A stretch of DNA of 64,000 bases from NCBI RefSeq assembly GCF_019303475.1, contig NZ_JABLSI010000021.1, positions 10,047 to 74,046 of the forward strand, written 5' to 3'. The notes beneath the pieces were generated by a model. That model searched no databases, was not told the DNA's origin, and was given only the letters and a program-made list of their open reading frames with translations. The position numbers and the translations under genes are program-made. This DNA comes from Streptomyces sp. JJ38 (GTDB lineage Bacteria > Actinomycetota > Actinomycetes > Streptomycetales > Streptomycetaceae). Shown here piece after piece: positions 8,481 to 17,981 of the stretch; positions within the stretch are counted from its first letter, which is position 1, and each line of letters starts with the position of its first letter.

Positions 8481-9638
8481 ATGAGCACGTCAGACACCTC
8501 CAGCACCTCCCCCCGTCCGTCGCGCAAGCCGCGCGTCGCCGTCGTCTTCGGCGGGCGCAGCTCCGAGCACGGCATCTCCGTCCTGACCGCGGGAGCCGTG
8601 CTCCGCGCGATCGACCGTGAGAAGTACGACGTGCTGCCGATCGGCATCACGCCCGACGGGGGCTGGGCGCTCACCAGCGACGCACCCGAGCGCATGGCGA
8701 TCACCGACCGCCGACTGCCCAGCGTGCCGGAGCTGGCCGAGTCCCGAACCGGCAGCGTGGTCATGCCCGTGGACCCGGCCAGCCGCGAGGTGGTCTACAG
8801 CGAGCCCGGCCGCGTGCCCGAGGCGCTGGGCGACGTCGACGTCGTCTTCCCCGTCCTGCACGGCCCCTACGGCGAGGACGGCACCCTCCAGGGCCTGCTG
8901 GAGCTCTCCGGCGTCCCCTACGTGGGCTCCGGCGTGCTGGCCTCGGCCGTCGGCATGGACAAGGAGTACATGAAGCGGGTCTTCCTCTCCTACGGCCTGC
9001 CGGTCGGCCCGTTCACCGTGATCCGGCCCCGCGAGTGGGAGCAGGACCAGGCCGCCGCGCGCAAGAAGATCGTCGACTTCGCCGCCGAGCACGGCTGGCC
9101 GGTGTTCGTGAAGCCCGCCCGAGCCGGCTCCTCCATGGGCATCACCAAGGTCGACGACCTCACCGGGATCGACGAGGCGATCGAGGAAGCCCGGGCGCAC
9201 GACCCCAAGATCCTCGTCGAGTCGCTACTGCGTGGCCGGGAGATCGAGTGCGGCGTGCTGGAGTTCGGCGACGGCCCCCAGGCCAGCGTCCCCGCCGAGA
9301 TCCCGCCCGTCACCAGCCACGACTTCTACGACTTCGAGGCCAAGTACATCGACTCGGCCACCGGCATCGTGCCCGCGCCGCTCACCGACGAGCAGACCGC
9401 CGAGGTCCGCGCGCTCGCCGTCCGGGCCTTCGACGCCGTCTCCTGTGAGGGCCTCGTCCGGGCGGACTTCTTCCTCCTGGAGGACGGCCGGTTCGTCATC
9501 AACGAGATCAACACGATGCCCGGCTTCACGCCGATCAGCATGTACCCGCGGATGTGGCAGGAGTCGGGCGTGGGCTACGCCGAACTCGTGGACCGGCTGA
9601 TCCAGGCCGCGCTGCACCGTTCCACGGGGCTGCGCTGA
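8481..9638 (+). CDS. ddl: D-alanine--D-alanine ligase
   Basis: An ATP-grasp enzyme of 385 residues joining two D-Ala for peptidoglycan precursors. Visible motifs are VVFGGRSSEHGISV at the N-terminus, LHGPYGEDGTLQGLLE, FVKPARAGSSMGITKV and the metal site INEINTMPGFT. Separated from gpsA by 144 nt. A TAATCT hexamer at 8468-8473 ends 7 nt before the ATG, pointing to a leaderless transcript of its own. Confidence 0.95.
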   Translation: MSTSDTSSTSPRPSRKPRVAVVFGGRSSEHGISVLTAGAVLRAIDREKYDVLPIGITPDGGWALTSDAPERMAITDRRLPSVPELAESRTGSVVMPVDPASREVVYSEPGRVPEALGDVDVVFPVLHGPYGEDGTLQGLLELSGVPYVGSGVLASAVGMDKEYMKRVFLSYGLPVGPFTVIRPREWEQDQAAARKKIVDFAAEHGWPVFVKPARAGSSMGITKVDDLTGIDEAIEEARAHDPKILVESLLRGREIECGVLEFGDGPQASVPAEIPPVTSHDFYDFEAKYIDSATGIVPAPLTDEQTAEVRALAVRAFDAVSCEGLVRADFFLLEDGRFVINEINTMPGFTPISMYPRMWQESGVGYAELVDRLIQAALHRSTGLR

Positions 9639-9768
9639 CCCCGACGGCGTCCGCCCCCGGGTTGTAGGGTTCGCTCCCGGGGCGGGGCCCGGGCTCCGGA
9701 AGCGGACGCGGAAGCGTGCCCGGGCCGGGCGGAAGGGGGCGCGCGGAAGGCGCGGGCAGGGTGGAACG

Positions 9769-9795
9769 ACGGCGGGAGCCCAGGGCTCCCGCCGT
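9769..9795. terminator. Bidirectional terminator between ddl and the Lrp-like gene
   Basis: A perfect 12-bp stem (ACGGCGGGAGCC at 9769-9780, loop CAG, GGCTCCCGCCGT at 9784-9795) lies between two convergent genes. Confidence 0.75.
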
Positions 9796-9808
9796 GAGCT
9801 GTGGGGAG

Positions 9809-10042
9809 CTACAGATGGACGACCGGGCAGGTCAGCGTGCGGGTGATGCCGTCCACCTGCTGGATTCGGGCGACCACGAGCTTGCCCAGCTCATCCACGG
9901 TGTCGGCCTGGGCGCGGACGATCACGTCGTAGGGTCCGGTCACGTCCTCGGCCTGGACGACACCCGGGATCTCCCCGATCACCCGCGCGACGGTCGACGC
10001 CTTGCCGACCTCGGTCTGGATCAGGATGTAGGCCTGTACCAC
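9809..10042 (-). CDS. Stand-alone Lrp/AsnC ligand-binding (RAM) domain protein
   Basis: A 77-residue protein consisting only of the effector-binding domain of Lrp/AsnC regulators (AYILIQTEVGKASTVARVIGEIPGV...GPYDVIVRAQADTVDELGKLV). There is no helix-turn-helix, so it cannot bind DNA as a normal Lrp protein. Such stand-alone domains form oligomers that bind amino acids and may modulate full-length regulators. GTG at 10042 follows a strong GGAGG. It is divergent from thiL, with about 100 bp between them. Confidence 0.85.
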   Translation of the reverse strand: MVQAYILIQTEVGKASTVARVIGEIPGVVQAEDVTGPYDVIVRAQADTVDELGKLVVARIQQVDGITRTLTCPVVHL

Positions 10043-10140
10043 GGGACCTCCAGGGCGGCTTCGAGGATCATGGGAGTGGGAGGGACGCTACGGTATCGCG
10101 TCGTCACCACCAGCGGCGAGCTTTGTGAAAGGGCAGACGG

Positions 10141-11127
10141 ATGCTGAGTTTCCCCGGGGGCCGTCCCCCGACCCCTGGGACCGTCGGCGATCTCGGGGAG
10201 TTCGGCCTCATCCGGGAGCTGACCGCCCGGCTGACGGCCACGCCGGCCGTCAAGCTGGGCCCGGGCGACGACGCCGCCGTCGTGGTCGCCCCCGACCGCC
10301 GCGTCGTCGCCAGCACCGACGTGCTGCTGGAGGGGCGGCACTTCCGGCGGGACTGGTCCACCGCCTACGACGTCGGGCGGAAGTCCGCCGCCCAGAACCT
10401 CGCCGACATCGCCGCCATGGGCGCGGCGCCCACCGCGCTGTTGCTCGGTCTCGTCCTGCCCGCCGACCTGAACGCCAACTGGCCGGTGGAGCTGATGGAC
10501 GGGCTGCGGGACGAGTGCGACGTCGCCGGAGCCGCCGTGGTCGGCGGCGACGTGGTGCGTGGTGAGACGATCACCATCGCCATCACGGCTCTCGGCGACC
10601 TGCGGGGCCGGGAGGCGGTCACGCGCGCCGGAGCCCGGCCCGGGGACGTCGTCGCCGTCACCGGCTGGCTGGGCTGGTCGGCCGCCGGGTACGCGATACT
10701 CAAGCGCGGCTTCCGGTCCCCGCGGGCGTTCGTCGAGGCCCACCGCCGGCCCGAGCCGCCCTACCACGCGGGCCCGGCCGCCGCGGGGCTCGGCGCCACC
10801 GCCATGACGGACGTCAGCGACGGGCTCATCGCCGACCTCGGGCACATCGCCGAGGCCAGCAAGGTCCGCATCGACCTGAGCACCGAGGCGTTCGACATCC
10901 CCGCACAGATGCACGACATCGGACAGGCCGTCGGCGTCGACCCGATGCGCTGGGTCCTGACCGGGGGAGAGGACCACGCCATCGTCGCGACGTTCCCGCC
11001 CGGCCGGAAGCTGCCCGCGCGCTGGCGCGTCGTCGGCGAGGTGCTGCACCCCTCGGCCTCCTCCCGCGTCACCGTCAACGGCGCGCCCTGGCACGACGGC
11101 GGCGGCTGGGACCACTTCGGCGCCTGA
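10141..11127 (+). CDS. thiL: Thiamine-monophosphate kinase
   Basis: ThiL phosphorylates thiamine monophosphate to thiamine diphosphate. It has 328 residues with the PurM/AIRS-fold metal and ATP motifs: LGPGDDAAVV, STDVLLEGRHF, QNLADIAAMGA and DVSDGLIADL. The first 15 residues are a proline/glycine-rich extension. The ATG follows GAAAGGG. thiD lies 66 nt downstream. Confidence 0.93.
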   Translation: MLSFPGGRPPTPGTVGDLGEFGLIRELTARLTATPAVKLGPGDDAAVVVAPDRRVVASTDVLLEGRHFRRDWSTAYDVGRKSAAQNLADIAAMGAAPTALLLGLVLPADLNANWPVELMDGLRDECDVAGAAVVGGDVVRGETITIAITALGDLRGREAVTRAGARPGDVVAVTGWLGWSAAGYAILKRGFRSPRAFVEAHRRPEPPYHAGPAAAGLGATAMTDVSDGLIADLGHIAEASKVRIDLSTEAFDIPAQMHDIGQAVGVDPMRWVLTGGEDHAIVATFPPGRKLPARWRVVGEVLHPSASSRVTVNGAPWHDGGGWDHFGA

Positions 11128-11193
11128 CCCCGGCCCAGGCCACCCCGCCCCGGACGCCGAGGACGGCCACGTGCGTTGCGTAGGCTTCCGCCC

Positions 11194-11994
11194 ATGCGCA
11201 TACCCCCAAGGGTTCTCACCATCGCCGGCTCCGACTCCGGGGGCGGGGCGGGCGTCCAGGCGGACCTGAAGACCATGCTGGCCCTGGGCACCCACGGCAT
11301 GAGCGTCCTGACCGCCGTCACCGCGCAGAACTCGCTGGGCGTGCAGGGCGCCTGGGAGCTCCCGGCCCAGGCCGTGCGGGCCCAGTTCCGCAGCGTGGTG
11401 GAGGACATCGGCGTCGAGGCCGTGAAGACCGGCATGCTGTCCTCCGCCGAGCTGGTCCTCACCGTGGCCGGGCTCCTGCGGCGGCTGGACGTGCCCGTCG
11501 TCGTCGACCCGGTCGGCGTCTCCAAGCACGGAGACCCGCTGCTCGCCGCCGAGGCACTGGAGGCGGTGCGCACGGAGCTGCTGCCGACCGCCACCGTGGC
11601 CACCCCGAACCTCGACGAGGTCGCCCAGCTCACCGGCATCACCGTCACCACGGAGAGCGAGCTGCGCAAGGCGGCGTCGGCGGTCCTCGGATTCGGCCCG
11701 CGCTGGGCCCTGATCAAGGGCGGCCACCTGCGTGGGGAGGCCACCGACCTCCTCACCGACGGTGACCGGGAGCACTGGCTGCGGGCACCCCGCCACCCGA
11801 ACCGGCACACCCACGGCACCGGCTGCACCCTCGCCAGCGCCGTCGCCGCCGAGCTGGCCAAGGGCGCGGACGTTCCCGCGGCGGTGGCGGCGGCCAAGGA
11901 GTACGTCACCGGGGCCATCGCGGCCGGCTTCGCCCTCGGCTCCGGCATCGGCCCCGTCGACCACGGCTGGCGTTCCCGTCGAGACGCTCGGTGA
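11194..11994 (+). CDS. thiD: Hydroxymethylpyrimidine/phosphomethylpyrimidine kinase
   Basis: ThiD phosphorylates HMP and HMP-P for thiamine synthesis. It has 266 residues of the ribokinase fold: [44 protein letters not shown] and the anion-hole/catalytic block [21 protein letters not shown] at 11194 is preferred over 11176 because TAGGCT at 11181-11186 fits a -10 for a leaderless transcript. The gene converges on rpmB. Confidence 0.93.
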   Translation: MRIPPRVLTIAGSDSGGGAGVQADLKTMLALGTHGMSVLTAVTAQNSLGVQGAWELPAQAVRAQFRSVVEDIGVEAVKTGMLSSAELVLTVAGLLRRLDVPVVVDPVGVSKHGDPLLAAEALEAVRTELLPTATVATPNLDEVAQLTGITVTTESELRKAASAVLGFGPRWALIKGGHLRGEATDLLTDGDREHWLRAPRHPNRHTHGTGCTLASAVAAELAKGADVPAAVAAAKEYVTGAIAAGFALGSGIGPVDHGWRSRRDAR

Positions 11995-12012
11995 CGACCG
12001 CCGGGCAGCACA

Positions 12013-12041
12013 AAGCCGGTCCGCCGTGGGCGGACCGGCTT
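12013..12041. terminator. Bidirectional terminator between thiD and rpmB
   Basis: A perfect 13-bp stem, AAGCCGGTCCGCC and GGCGGACCGGCTT, around a GTG loop. An A run on the left and a TT on the right allow use in both directions. Confidence 0.85.
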
Positions 12042-12075
12042 GCGGCAACCGGGAGGCTGCGCTGCGACTAGGGCG

Positions 12076-12261
12076 TCAGCGCGAGACCTTGCCGGCCTTG
12101 ATGCACGAGGTGCAGACGTTGAGGCGCTTCGGCGTCCCACCGACCGTGGCACGCACGCGCTGGATGTTGGGGTTCCAGCGACGCGGGGTGCGGCGGTGCG
12201 AGTGGGAGATGCTGTTGCCGAAGCCCGGCCCCTTGCCGCAGACGTCGCAGTTGGCAGCCAC
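12076..12261 (-). CDS. rpmB: 50S ribosomal protein bL28, zinc-ribbon form
   Basis: A 61-residue bL28. The N-terminal CDVCGKGP and C-terminal CTSCIKAGK supply four cysteines, so this is the zinc-containing (C+) form rather than the zinc-free paralogue that Streptomyces express under zinc limitation. SHRRTPRRWNPNIQ is the typical rRNA-binding part. Transcribed alone, convergent with thiD. Confidence 0.96.
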   Translation of the reverse strand: MAANCDVCGKGPGFGNSISHSHRRTPRRWNPNIQRVRATVGGTPKRLNVCTSCIKAGKVSR

Positions 12262-12675
12262 GGGTCACTCCAAAGACTTCAGATACACGTACGGTGGGTC
12301 CTGGCCTCGCGGAGATCAGACCGAACGCTCCGGAGCGAAGTCCCGATCCGACGGGATCGGACCGAACGCTCACAGGACTGACCGGCTTTGCCAGGGAGAT
12401 GGTCACCTGACTCAACGCATCGCGTCAGGCAACCGAAGCAGCATACAACGACTGCTCACAGACCCTGAAATTACCATGGGTCGCCTCGCTCCCGCCCGGC
12501 GCCCGTCCCCGCCCACCCGCCGCCGCTCCCCTGCTCCCGCCCCGGACGGCACTCCCGCCCCGGACGGCCGTCGCGGCGTGCGACTACCCTTCCCGGCTGG
12601 GCCTCGTGGGCCGGGCGCACCGCCCGGTCACGGGAAGGGCGGGGCCGGACACGAGCTGAGGAGGTGCGTCGCCCG
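12262..12675. other. Intergenic region: rpmB leader and fakA-like upstream region
   Basis: The rpmB side holds two copies of GACCGAACGCTC (12319-12330 and 12360-12371) and between them two self-complementary segments, GCTCCGGAGC near 12327 and CCGATCC/GGATCGG (12343-12349 and 12354-12360). No gene is seen. The part from about 12480 to 12660 is proline-codon-rich noise with no recognisable protein. Confidence 0.45.
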
Positions 12676-14319
12676 GTGCCGCACACGCTGGACGCCGCCA
12701 CGGTCCGCACCTGGTGTGCCCGCGCCCTGGACGCCCTGGGCAGCGCCCGGGAGACGATCGACGCGATCAACGTCTATCCCGTCGCCGACGCCGACACCGG
12801 CACCAACCTGTACCTCACCGTGGAGGCCGCCGCGCAGGCCGTGGAAGCCGCGGGAGCGGGAGAGCCCACGCTCGCCGAGGCCACGGCCGCCATGGCCCAC
12901 GGCGCGCTGCTGGGCGCCCGCGGCAACTCCGGCACCATCCTCGCCCAGCTCCTGCGCGGCCTGGCCGGTGAGATCGCGGCGGGCCGGGACCTGCGCTCCG
13001 CGCTGCACGGCGCGGCCCGGCTGGCCCGGGCCGCGGTGGCCCACCCCGTGGAGGGGACCATCCTCACCGTGGCGACGGCCGCCGCGGAGTCCGCCGAGCG
13101 CGCCGGGGGCGGGGACGCCGAGGTGGCCCGGGCCGCGTGCGAGGGCGCGCGGGCGGCGCTGGCCGCCACACCCGCACGGCTGCCGGTGCTGGCGGGGGCC
13201 GGAGTGGTGGACGCCGGCGGCTACGGCCTCGTCACCGTGCTCGAAGCGCTGCTCACCGCGCTCACCGGCGAGCTTCCGGCGGCGCCGCCCCCCGAGCGCG
13301 TCCGCCCCGCCGGAAGCACGCCGTCCGTGTTCCCCGGCTGCGCGGCCGGCCCGGAGGCAGGCCCGAAGGCCGGCCCTGAAGCAGGTCCGGACGCCGGCCG
13401 GGAGAGCGGCACGGAGACGGAGGGGCCGGAGTTCGAGGTGATCTACCTCCTCGACGCCACCGAGGCCGCCGTCGAGCGCCTCCGGGAGCGGCTCGACGGG
13501 CTTGGGGACTCGCTCGTCGTCGTGGGCGGTGACGAGCTGTGGCACGTCCACGTGCACGTCGACGACGCGGGTGCCGCCGTCGAGGCGGGGATCGAGGCGG
13601 GGCGTCCGCACCGGGTGCGCATCAGCCACCTGGCCGGACGGCACGCCGCCCCGGAGCCCGTGGAGCGCGCGGTCGTCGCCGTCGTCCCGGGGGAGGGGCT
13701 GGCCCGGCTGTGCGATGAGGCGGGGGCCCTCGCCGTCACCGTGCGCCCCGAGGAGCCGCCGGGCAGCGGCGAACTGGCCGCCGCCGTGCGGCGTGCGCAC
13801 GCGCGCGAGGTCGTTTTGCTGCTCGGTGGCCCGGAGCTGCGGCACACCGCGGCCGCCGCGGCCGAGCAGGCGCGTGCGGAGGGCGTACGGGTGGCGATCA
13901 TCCCGGCCCGCTCCCCGGTGCAGTCCCTGGCGGCGCTCGCCGTGCACGAGGCGGAACGGCGCTTCGACGAGGACGTCGTGGCGATGACGGCCGCGGCCGG
14001 AGCGACCCGCTACGCGGAGCTGACCGTCGCCGAGCGGCGCTCGTGGACGACGCAGGGCGTGTGCCAGGCCGGGGACGTGCTCGGGCTCATCGACGGCGAC
14101 GTCGCCGTGATCGGCGGGGACCTGACGGACTGCGCGGCCGAGGTCCTGGACCGGATGCTCGCCGCGGGCGGCGAGCTCGTCACGCTCGTCCTCGGGGGCG
14201 GGGCGCCCGACGGGCTCGTCCGCGTCCTCACCGACCGGGTGCGCCGCTCCCACCTCGGGGTGGACACCGTCGTCTACGAGGGGCGCCAGCCCTCGCCGCT
14301 GCTGATCGGCGTCGAGTAG
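12676..14319 (+). CDS. DAK2-domain protein, fatty-acid kinase FakA (YloV) type
   Basis: A 547-residue protein. The N-terminal DhaK-like L domain contains INVYPVADADTGTNLYLT (Asp residues that bind Mg-ATP) and GARGNSGTILAQLLRGLA. The C-terminal part (from about residue 250) matches the YloV region with LVVVGGDELWHVHVH and a final GGGAPDGL. In Firmicutes FakA phosphorylates fatty acids held by FakB (DegV) proteins; the actinobacterial function is not established. GTG at 12676 lies 11 nt after AGGAGG; GTG at 12664 overlaps that site and is less likely. A Gly/Ala/Pro linker around residues 215-250 separates the domains. It precedes recG by 84 nt. Confidence 0.82.
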   Translation: MPHTLDAATVRTWCARALDALGSARETIDAINVYPVADADTGTNLYLTVEAAAQAVEAAGAGEPTLAEATAAMAHGALLGARGNSGTILAQLLRGLAGEIAAGRDLRSALHGAARLARAAVAHPVEGTILTVATAAAESAERAGGGDAEVARAACEGARAALAATPARLPVLAGAGVVDAGGYGLVTVLEALLTALTGELPAAPPPERVRPAGSTPSVFPGCAAGPEAGPKAGPEAGPDAGRESGTETEGPEFEVIYLLDATEAAVERLRERLDGLGDSLVVVGGDELWHVHVHVDDAGAAVEAGIEAGRPHRVRISHLAGRHAAPEPVERAVVAVVPGEGLARLCDEAGALAVTVRPEEPPGSGELAAAVRRAHAREVVLLLGGPELRHTAAAAAEQARAEGVRVAIIPARSPVQSLAALAVHEAERRFDEDVVAMTAAAGATRYAELTVAERRSWTTQGVCQAGDVLGLIDGDVAVIGGDLTDCAAEVLDRMLAAGGELVTLVLGGGAPDGLVRVLTDRVRRSHLGVDTVVYEGRQPSPLLIGVE

Positions 14320-14403
14320 CGGGCCTGGAGGCGAGGGCGGCACCGGCGCGGGACGCGGTGCTCCATGCCGTTGTCGGCACCGTGGGGGAAGATGGGCCGC
14401 ACG

Positions 14404-16647
14404 ATGGAGAGTCCACTGGCCGAGCCGCTGAAGAAGACGGTCGGCGGCACCACCGCGAAGGTGCTCGCCGACCACCTCGACCTGCACACCGTCGGCGACC
14501 TGCTGCACCACTATCCGCGCCGGTACGCGGAGCGCGGCGAGCTGACGCGCCTGGCCGACCTGCCGTTGGACGAGCACGTCACGGTGGTCGCGCGGGTGGC
14601 CGACGCCCGGCTGCTGTCGTTCAACCGCGGCCGGGGCCAGCGGCTGGAGGTCACGCTGACGGACGGCAGCGGGCGGCTCCAGCTCGTCTTCTTCGGCCGG
14701 GCGGCCTACGCACACGAGAAGAAGCTGGTCCCGGGGCGGCGGGGGATGTTCGCGGGCAAGGTCTCCGTCTTCAACCGCAAGCTGCAACTGGCCCACCCCG
14801 ACTACAAACTGCTGGACGAGGACGGCGACGCCGAGGCGGTGGAGCGCTTCGCCCGGGCACTGCTGCCGCTCTACCCGGCCGTCAGGCAGCTCAACTCGTG
14901 GAAGATCGAGCAGGCCGTGGAAACGGTGCTGAACTCGATGGAGGCCATCGGGTGGAAGGGCCTGGGCGATCCGCTGCCCGTCTCCCTGCGGGAGGGCCGG
15001 GACCTCCTGCCGCTGCCCGAGGCCCTGCGGTCCGTGCACCGCCCGCGGTCGTGGGCGGAGGTGCACGCGGCGCGGCGGCGGCTGAAGTGGGATGAGGCGT
15101 TCGTCCTGCAGGTCGCGCTGGCTCGCCGCCGTTCGGCCGAGGCGCAGCTGCCCGCCGTGCCCCGCGCCGCGCGGGACGACGGCATCCTCGCGGCGTTCGA
15201 CGCCCGGCTGCCCTTCACCCTGACGGAGGGTCAACGCCGCGTCAGCGAGGAGATCTTCACCGACCTGGCCACCGCCCACCCCATGCACCGGCTGCTCCAG
15301 GGCGAGGTGGGCAGCGGCAAGACCATGGTGGCGCTGCGGGCGATGCTCACCGTGGTGGACGCCGGCGGCCAGGCGGCTCTGCTCGCCCCGACCGAGGTGC
15401 TGGCGCAGCAGCACCACCGGTCCATCGTGGAGATGCTGGGCGAGCTGGCCGAGGGGGGCCTGCTCGGCGGCGCCGAGCACGGCACCCGGGTGGTCCTCCT
15501 CACCGGCTCGATGGGCGCCGCCGCGCGCCGTCGGGCGCTCCTGGAGCTGGCCACGGGCGAGGCCGGGATCGTCATCGGCACGCACGCGCTCATCGAGGAC
15601 AAGGTGAAGTTCCACGACCTCGGCCTCGTCGTCGTGGACGAGCAGCACCGGTTCGGCGTCGAGCAGCGGGACGCCCTGCGCGCCAAGGGCGAGCAGCCGC
15701 CGCACCTGCTGGTGATGACGGCGACGCCGATTCCGCGCACCGTGGCCATGACGGTCTTCGGCGACCTGGAGACCTCCGTGCTGGACCAGTTGCCCGCCGG
15801 GCGGTCCCCCATCGCCAGCCATGTCGTTCCCGCGGCCGACAAGCCGCACTTCCTGACCCGCGCCTGGGAGCGGGTGCGCGAGGAGGCCGAGGGCGGGCAC
15901 CAGGCCTACGTCGTCTGCCCGCGCATCGGGGACGAGGAGGCGGACGGCGAGGCGGCGGAGGAGGACGCGGCGGGCTACGGGGCCGGGGAGTCCGAGGAAG
16001 CGGGGAGCGGCGGCGCCCAAGATGGCGAGCGGCGGCAGCCCCTTGCCGTGCTGGACCTGGCCGCGCAGCTCACCGGGGGGCCGCTCGCCGGGCTGCGGGT
16101 CGAGGCGCTGCACGGCCGCATGGCCCCGGAGGCGAAGGACGACGTGATGTGCCGCTTCGCGGCGGGCGAGGTCGACGTGCTCGTGGCGACGACGGTCATC
16201 GAGGTCGGCGTCAACGTCCCCAACGCCACGGTCATGGTGATCATGGACGCCGACCGCTTCGGCGTCTCCCAACTGCACCAGCTCCGCGGCCGGGTCGGGC
16301 GCGGTTCCGCGCCCGGGCTGTGTCTGCTGGTGAGCGAGATGCCCGAGGAGAGCGCGGCCCGCACGCGGCTGGACGCCGTGGCGGGCACGTTGGACGGCTT
16401 CGAGCTCTCCCGGATCGACCTGGAACAGCGCCGGGAGGGAGACGTCCTGGGGCAGGCCCAGTCGGGGGTGCGCTCCAGCCTGCGGATGCTCACGGTCGTC
16501 GAGGACGAGGAAGTCATCGCCGAGGCCCGGGCCGAGGCCACGGCCGTCGTCGCCGCCGACCCGGGTCTCGACGGCCATCCGGAGCTGCGCACGGCCCTGG
16601 CGGCCCTGCTCGACGAGGAGCGCGAGAGCTACCTCGACAAGGGCTGA
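14404..16647 (+). CDS. recG: ATP-dependent DNA helicase RecG
   Basis: RecG reverses stalled replication forks and branch-migrates Holliday junctions. It has 747 residues: an OB/wedge domain at the N-terminus (LLHHYPRRYAERGEL, QRLEVTLTDGSGRLQLVFFGR), Walker A in GEVGSGKTMVALRAML, motif II as VVDEQHRFGVEQR, motif III MTATPIPRT, and the C-terminal motifs ATTVIEVGVNVPNA and QLRGRVGRG. An acidic insert of about 40 residues (rich in Glu, Gly, Ala near 15930-16030) is longer than in E. coli. The start could also be ATG 14392; 14404 is chosen because MESPLAEPLKK matches the usual beginning. Confidence 0.94.
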   Translation: MESPLAEPLKKTVGGTTAKVLADHLDLHTVGDLLHHYPRRYAERGELTRLADLPLDEHVTVVARVADARLLSFNRGRGQRLEVTLTDGSGRLQLVFFGRAAYAHEKKLVPGRRGMFAGKVSVFNRKLQLAHPDYKLLDEDGDAEAVERFARALLPLYPAVRQLNSWKIEQAVETVLNSMEAIGWKGLGDPLPVSLREGRDLLPLPEALRSVHRPRSWAEVHAARRRLKWDEAFVLQVALARRRSAEAQLPAVPRAARDDGILAAFDARLPFTLTEGQRRVSEEIFTDLATAHPMHRLLQGEVGSGKTMVALRAMLTVVDAGGQAALLAPTEVLAQQHHRSIVEMLGELAEGGLLGGAEHGTRVVLLTGSMGAAARRRALLELATGEAGIVIGTHALIEDKVKFHDLGLVVVDEQHRFGVEQRDALRAKGEQPPHLLVMTATPIPRTVAMTVFGDLETSVLDQLPAGRSPIASHVVPAADKPHFLTRAWERVREEAEGGHQAYVVCPRIGDEEADGEAAEEDAAGYGAGESEEAGSGGAQDGERRQPLAVLDLAAQLTGGPLAGLRVEALHGRMAPEAKDDVMCRFAAGEVDVLVATTVIEVGVNVPNATVMVIMDADRFGVSQLHQLRGRVGRGSAPGLCLLVSEMPEESAARTRLDAVAGTLDGFELSRIDLEQRREGDVLGQAQSGVRSSLRMLTVVEDEEVIAEARAEATAVVAADPGLDGHPELRTALAALLDEERESYLDKG

Positions 16648-16816
16648 ACCGCCCGGAGAGCCGGTGCGGGATCCGGGCAGGGGGCCGGACGGCCCGCGGC
16701 CCGGCCGGAGTGCGGCCCGGGGCATATCGTGGGGGCGAGGCGGCCGGTGGCCGTCGCGACCGATCAGGCCGGCACGTCGCGCACGTGCCCACGTCAGCAG
16801 CTAAGGAAGCCTCGCC

Positions 16817-17404
16817 ATGACCCGCGTGATCGCCGGAGCCGCAGGGGGGCGGCGGCTGGCCGTGCCGCCGGGGCAGTCCACCCGGCCCACCTCCGACCGG
16901 GCCCGGGAGGGGCTGTTCTCCAGCTGGGAGGCCCAACTCGGCGGAGGCTGGGAGGGGCTGCGCGTCCTGGACCTGTTCGGGGGCTCGGGCGCCGTCGGCC
17001 TGGAGGCGCTCTCCCGGGGCGCCGAACACGTCCTGCTCGTCGAGTCGAACGCCCGGGCGGCCCGCACCATCAGGCAGAACGTCGCGGCGCTCGGGTTGCC
17101 CGGCGCGGAGGTGCGGGTCGGCAGAGCCGAGCAGGTCATCGCGGGTGCACCGGGGGTTTCCTTCGATGTCGTCTTCCTGGACCCGCCGTACGCGGTCCCG
17201 GACGACGATCTTCGCGAGATCCTCCTCACACTCGCCGGTCAGGGCTGGTTTGCGGACGGCGCACTGGTCACCGTGGAGCGGAGCACGAGGGGCGGGGAGT
17301 TCCGTTGGCCCGAGGGCTTCACGGCGCTGCGCTCCCGGCGCTACGGCGAGGGGACGCTCTGGTACGGTCGCGCCGCCCGAACGGAAGTCACCGCCGCGTC
17401 ATGA
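16817..17404 (+). CDS. rsmD: 16S rRNA (guanine(966)-N2)-methyltransferase
   Basis: A Rossmann-fold SAM methyltransferase of 195 residues: [30 protein letters not shown]-binding [18 protein letters not shown] and the catalytic DPPY in FLDPPYAVP. It follows AAGGAAG. Its stop overlaps the upstream in-frame ATG of coaD (ATGA at 17401), the usual rsmD-coaD pairing. Confidence 0.95.
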   Translation: MTRVIAGAAGGRRLAVPPGQSTRPTSDRAREGLFSSWEAQLGGGWEGLRVLDLFGGSGAVGLEALSRGAEHVLLVESNARAARTIRQNVAALGLPGAEVRVGRAEQVIAGAPGVSFDVVFLDPPYAVPDDDLREILLTLAGQGWFADGALVTVERSTRGGEFRWPEGFTALRSRRYGEGTLWYGRAARTEVTAAS

Positions 17405-17430
17405 ACAGCCCGGAGAGCGAGGAAAAGCCA

Positions 17431-17910
17431 GTGCGCCGCGCAGTCTGTCCGGGGTCCTTCGACCCCATCACCAACGGCCACCTCGACATCATCGCCCGCG
17501 CGGCCAGGCTGTACGACGTCGTGCACGTCGCCGTGATGATCAACAAGAGCAAGCAGGGGCTGTTCACGGTCGAGGAGCGCATCGAGCTCATCGAGGCGGT
17601 CACCTCGGAGTTCGGCAACGTCGTCGTCGAGTCCTTCCACGGGCTCCTGGTCGACTTCTGCAAGCAGCGCGACATCCCGGCCATCGTCAAGGGCCTGCGC
17701 GCCGTCAGCGACTTCGACTACGAACTGCAGATGGCGCAGATGAACATCGGCCTCTCGGGCGTGGAGACGCTCTTCGTGCCGACCAACCCCACCTACAGCT
17801 TCCTCTCCTCCAGCCTGGTCAAGGAGGTCGCCACCTGGGGCGGCGACGTCTCCCACCTGGTACCGCCGCAGGTCTCCGCGGCGCTCGCCAAGCGGCTCAC
17901 GCGTCCCTGA
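17431..17910 (+). CDS. coaD: Phosphopantetheine adenylyltransferase
   Basis: CoaD makes dephospho-CoA from 4'-phosphopantetheine and ATP. The start GTG at 17431 gives 159 residues, exactly the usual size, beginning [21 protein letters not shown] with the TNGH nucleotidyltransferase motif. [20 protein letters not shown] is the second active-site block. A GAGG lies about 9 nt upstream. An in-frame ATG at 17401 would add ten non-conserved residues. Confidence 0.96.
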   Translation: MRRAVCPGSFDPITNGHLDIIARAARLYDVVHVAVMINKSKQGLFTVEERIELIEAVTSEFGNVVVESFHGLLVDFCKQRDIPAIVKGLRAVSDFDYELQMAQMNIGLSGVETLFVPTNPTYSFLSSSLVKEVATWGGDVSHLVPPQVSAALAKRLTRP

Positions 17911-17981
17911 CGGGGCGCCGAGGCCACCCGGGCGTCCCTCGCGCTGTTCCCCCGGCGGTCCCTGCCCGTACAGTCGCTCCC

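Noticed and set aside
12628..16725. A 1365-residue frame opposite the fakA-like and recG genes
   Set aside because: It is the complement of two well-defined genes with strong motifs; no domain in the frame.
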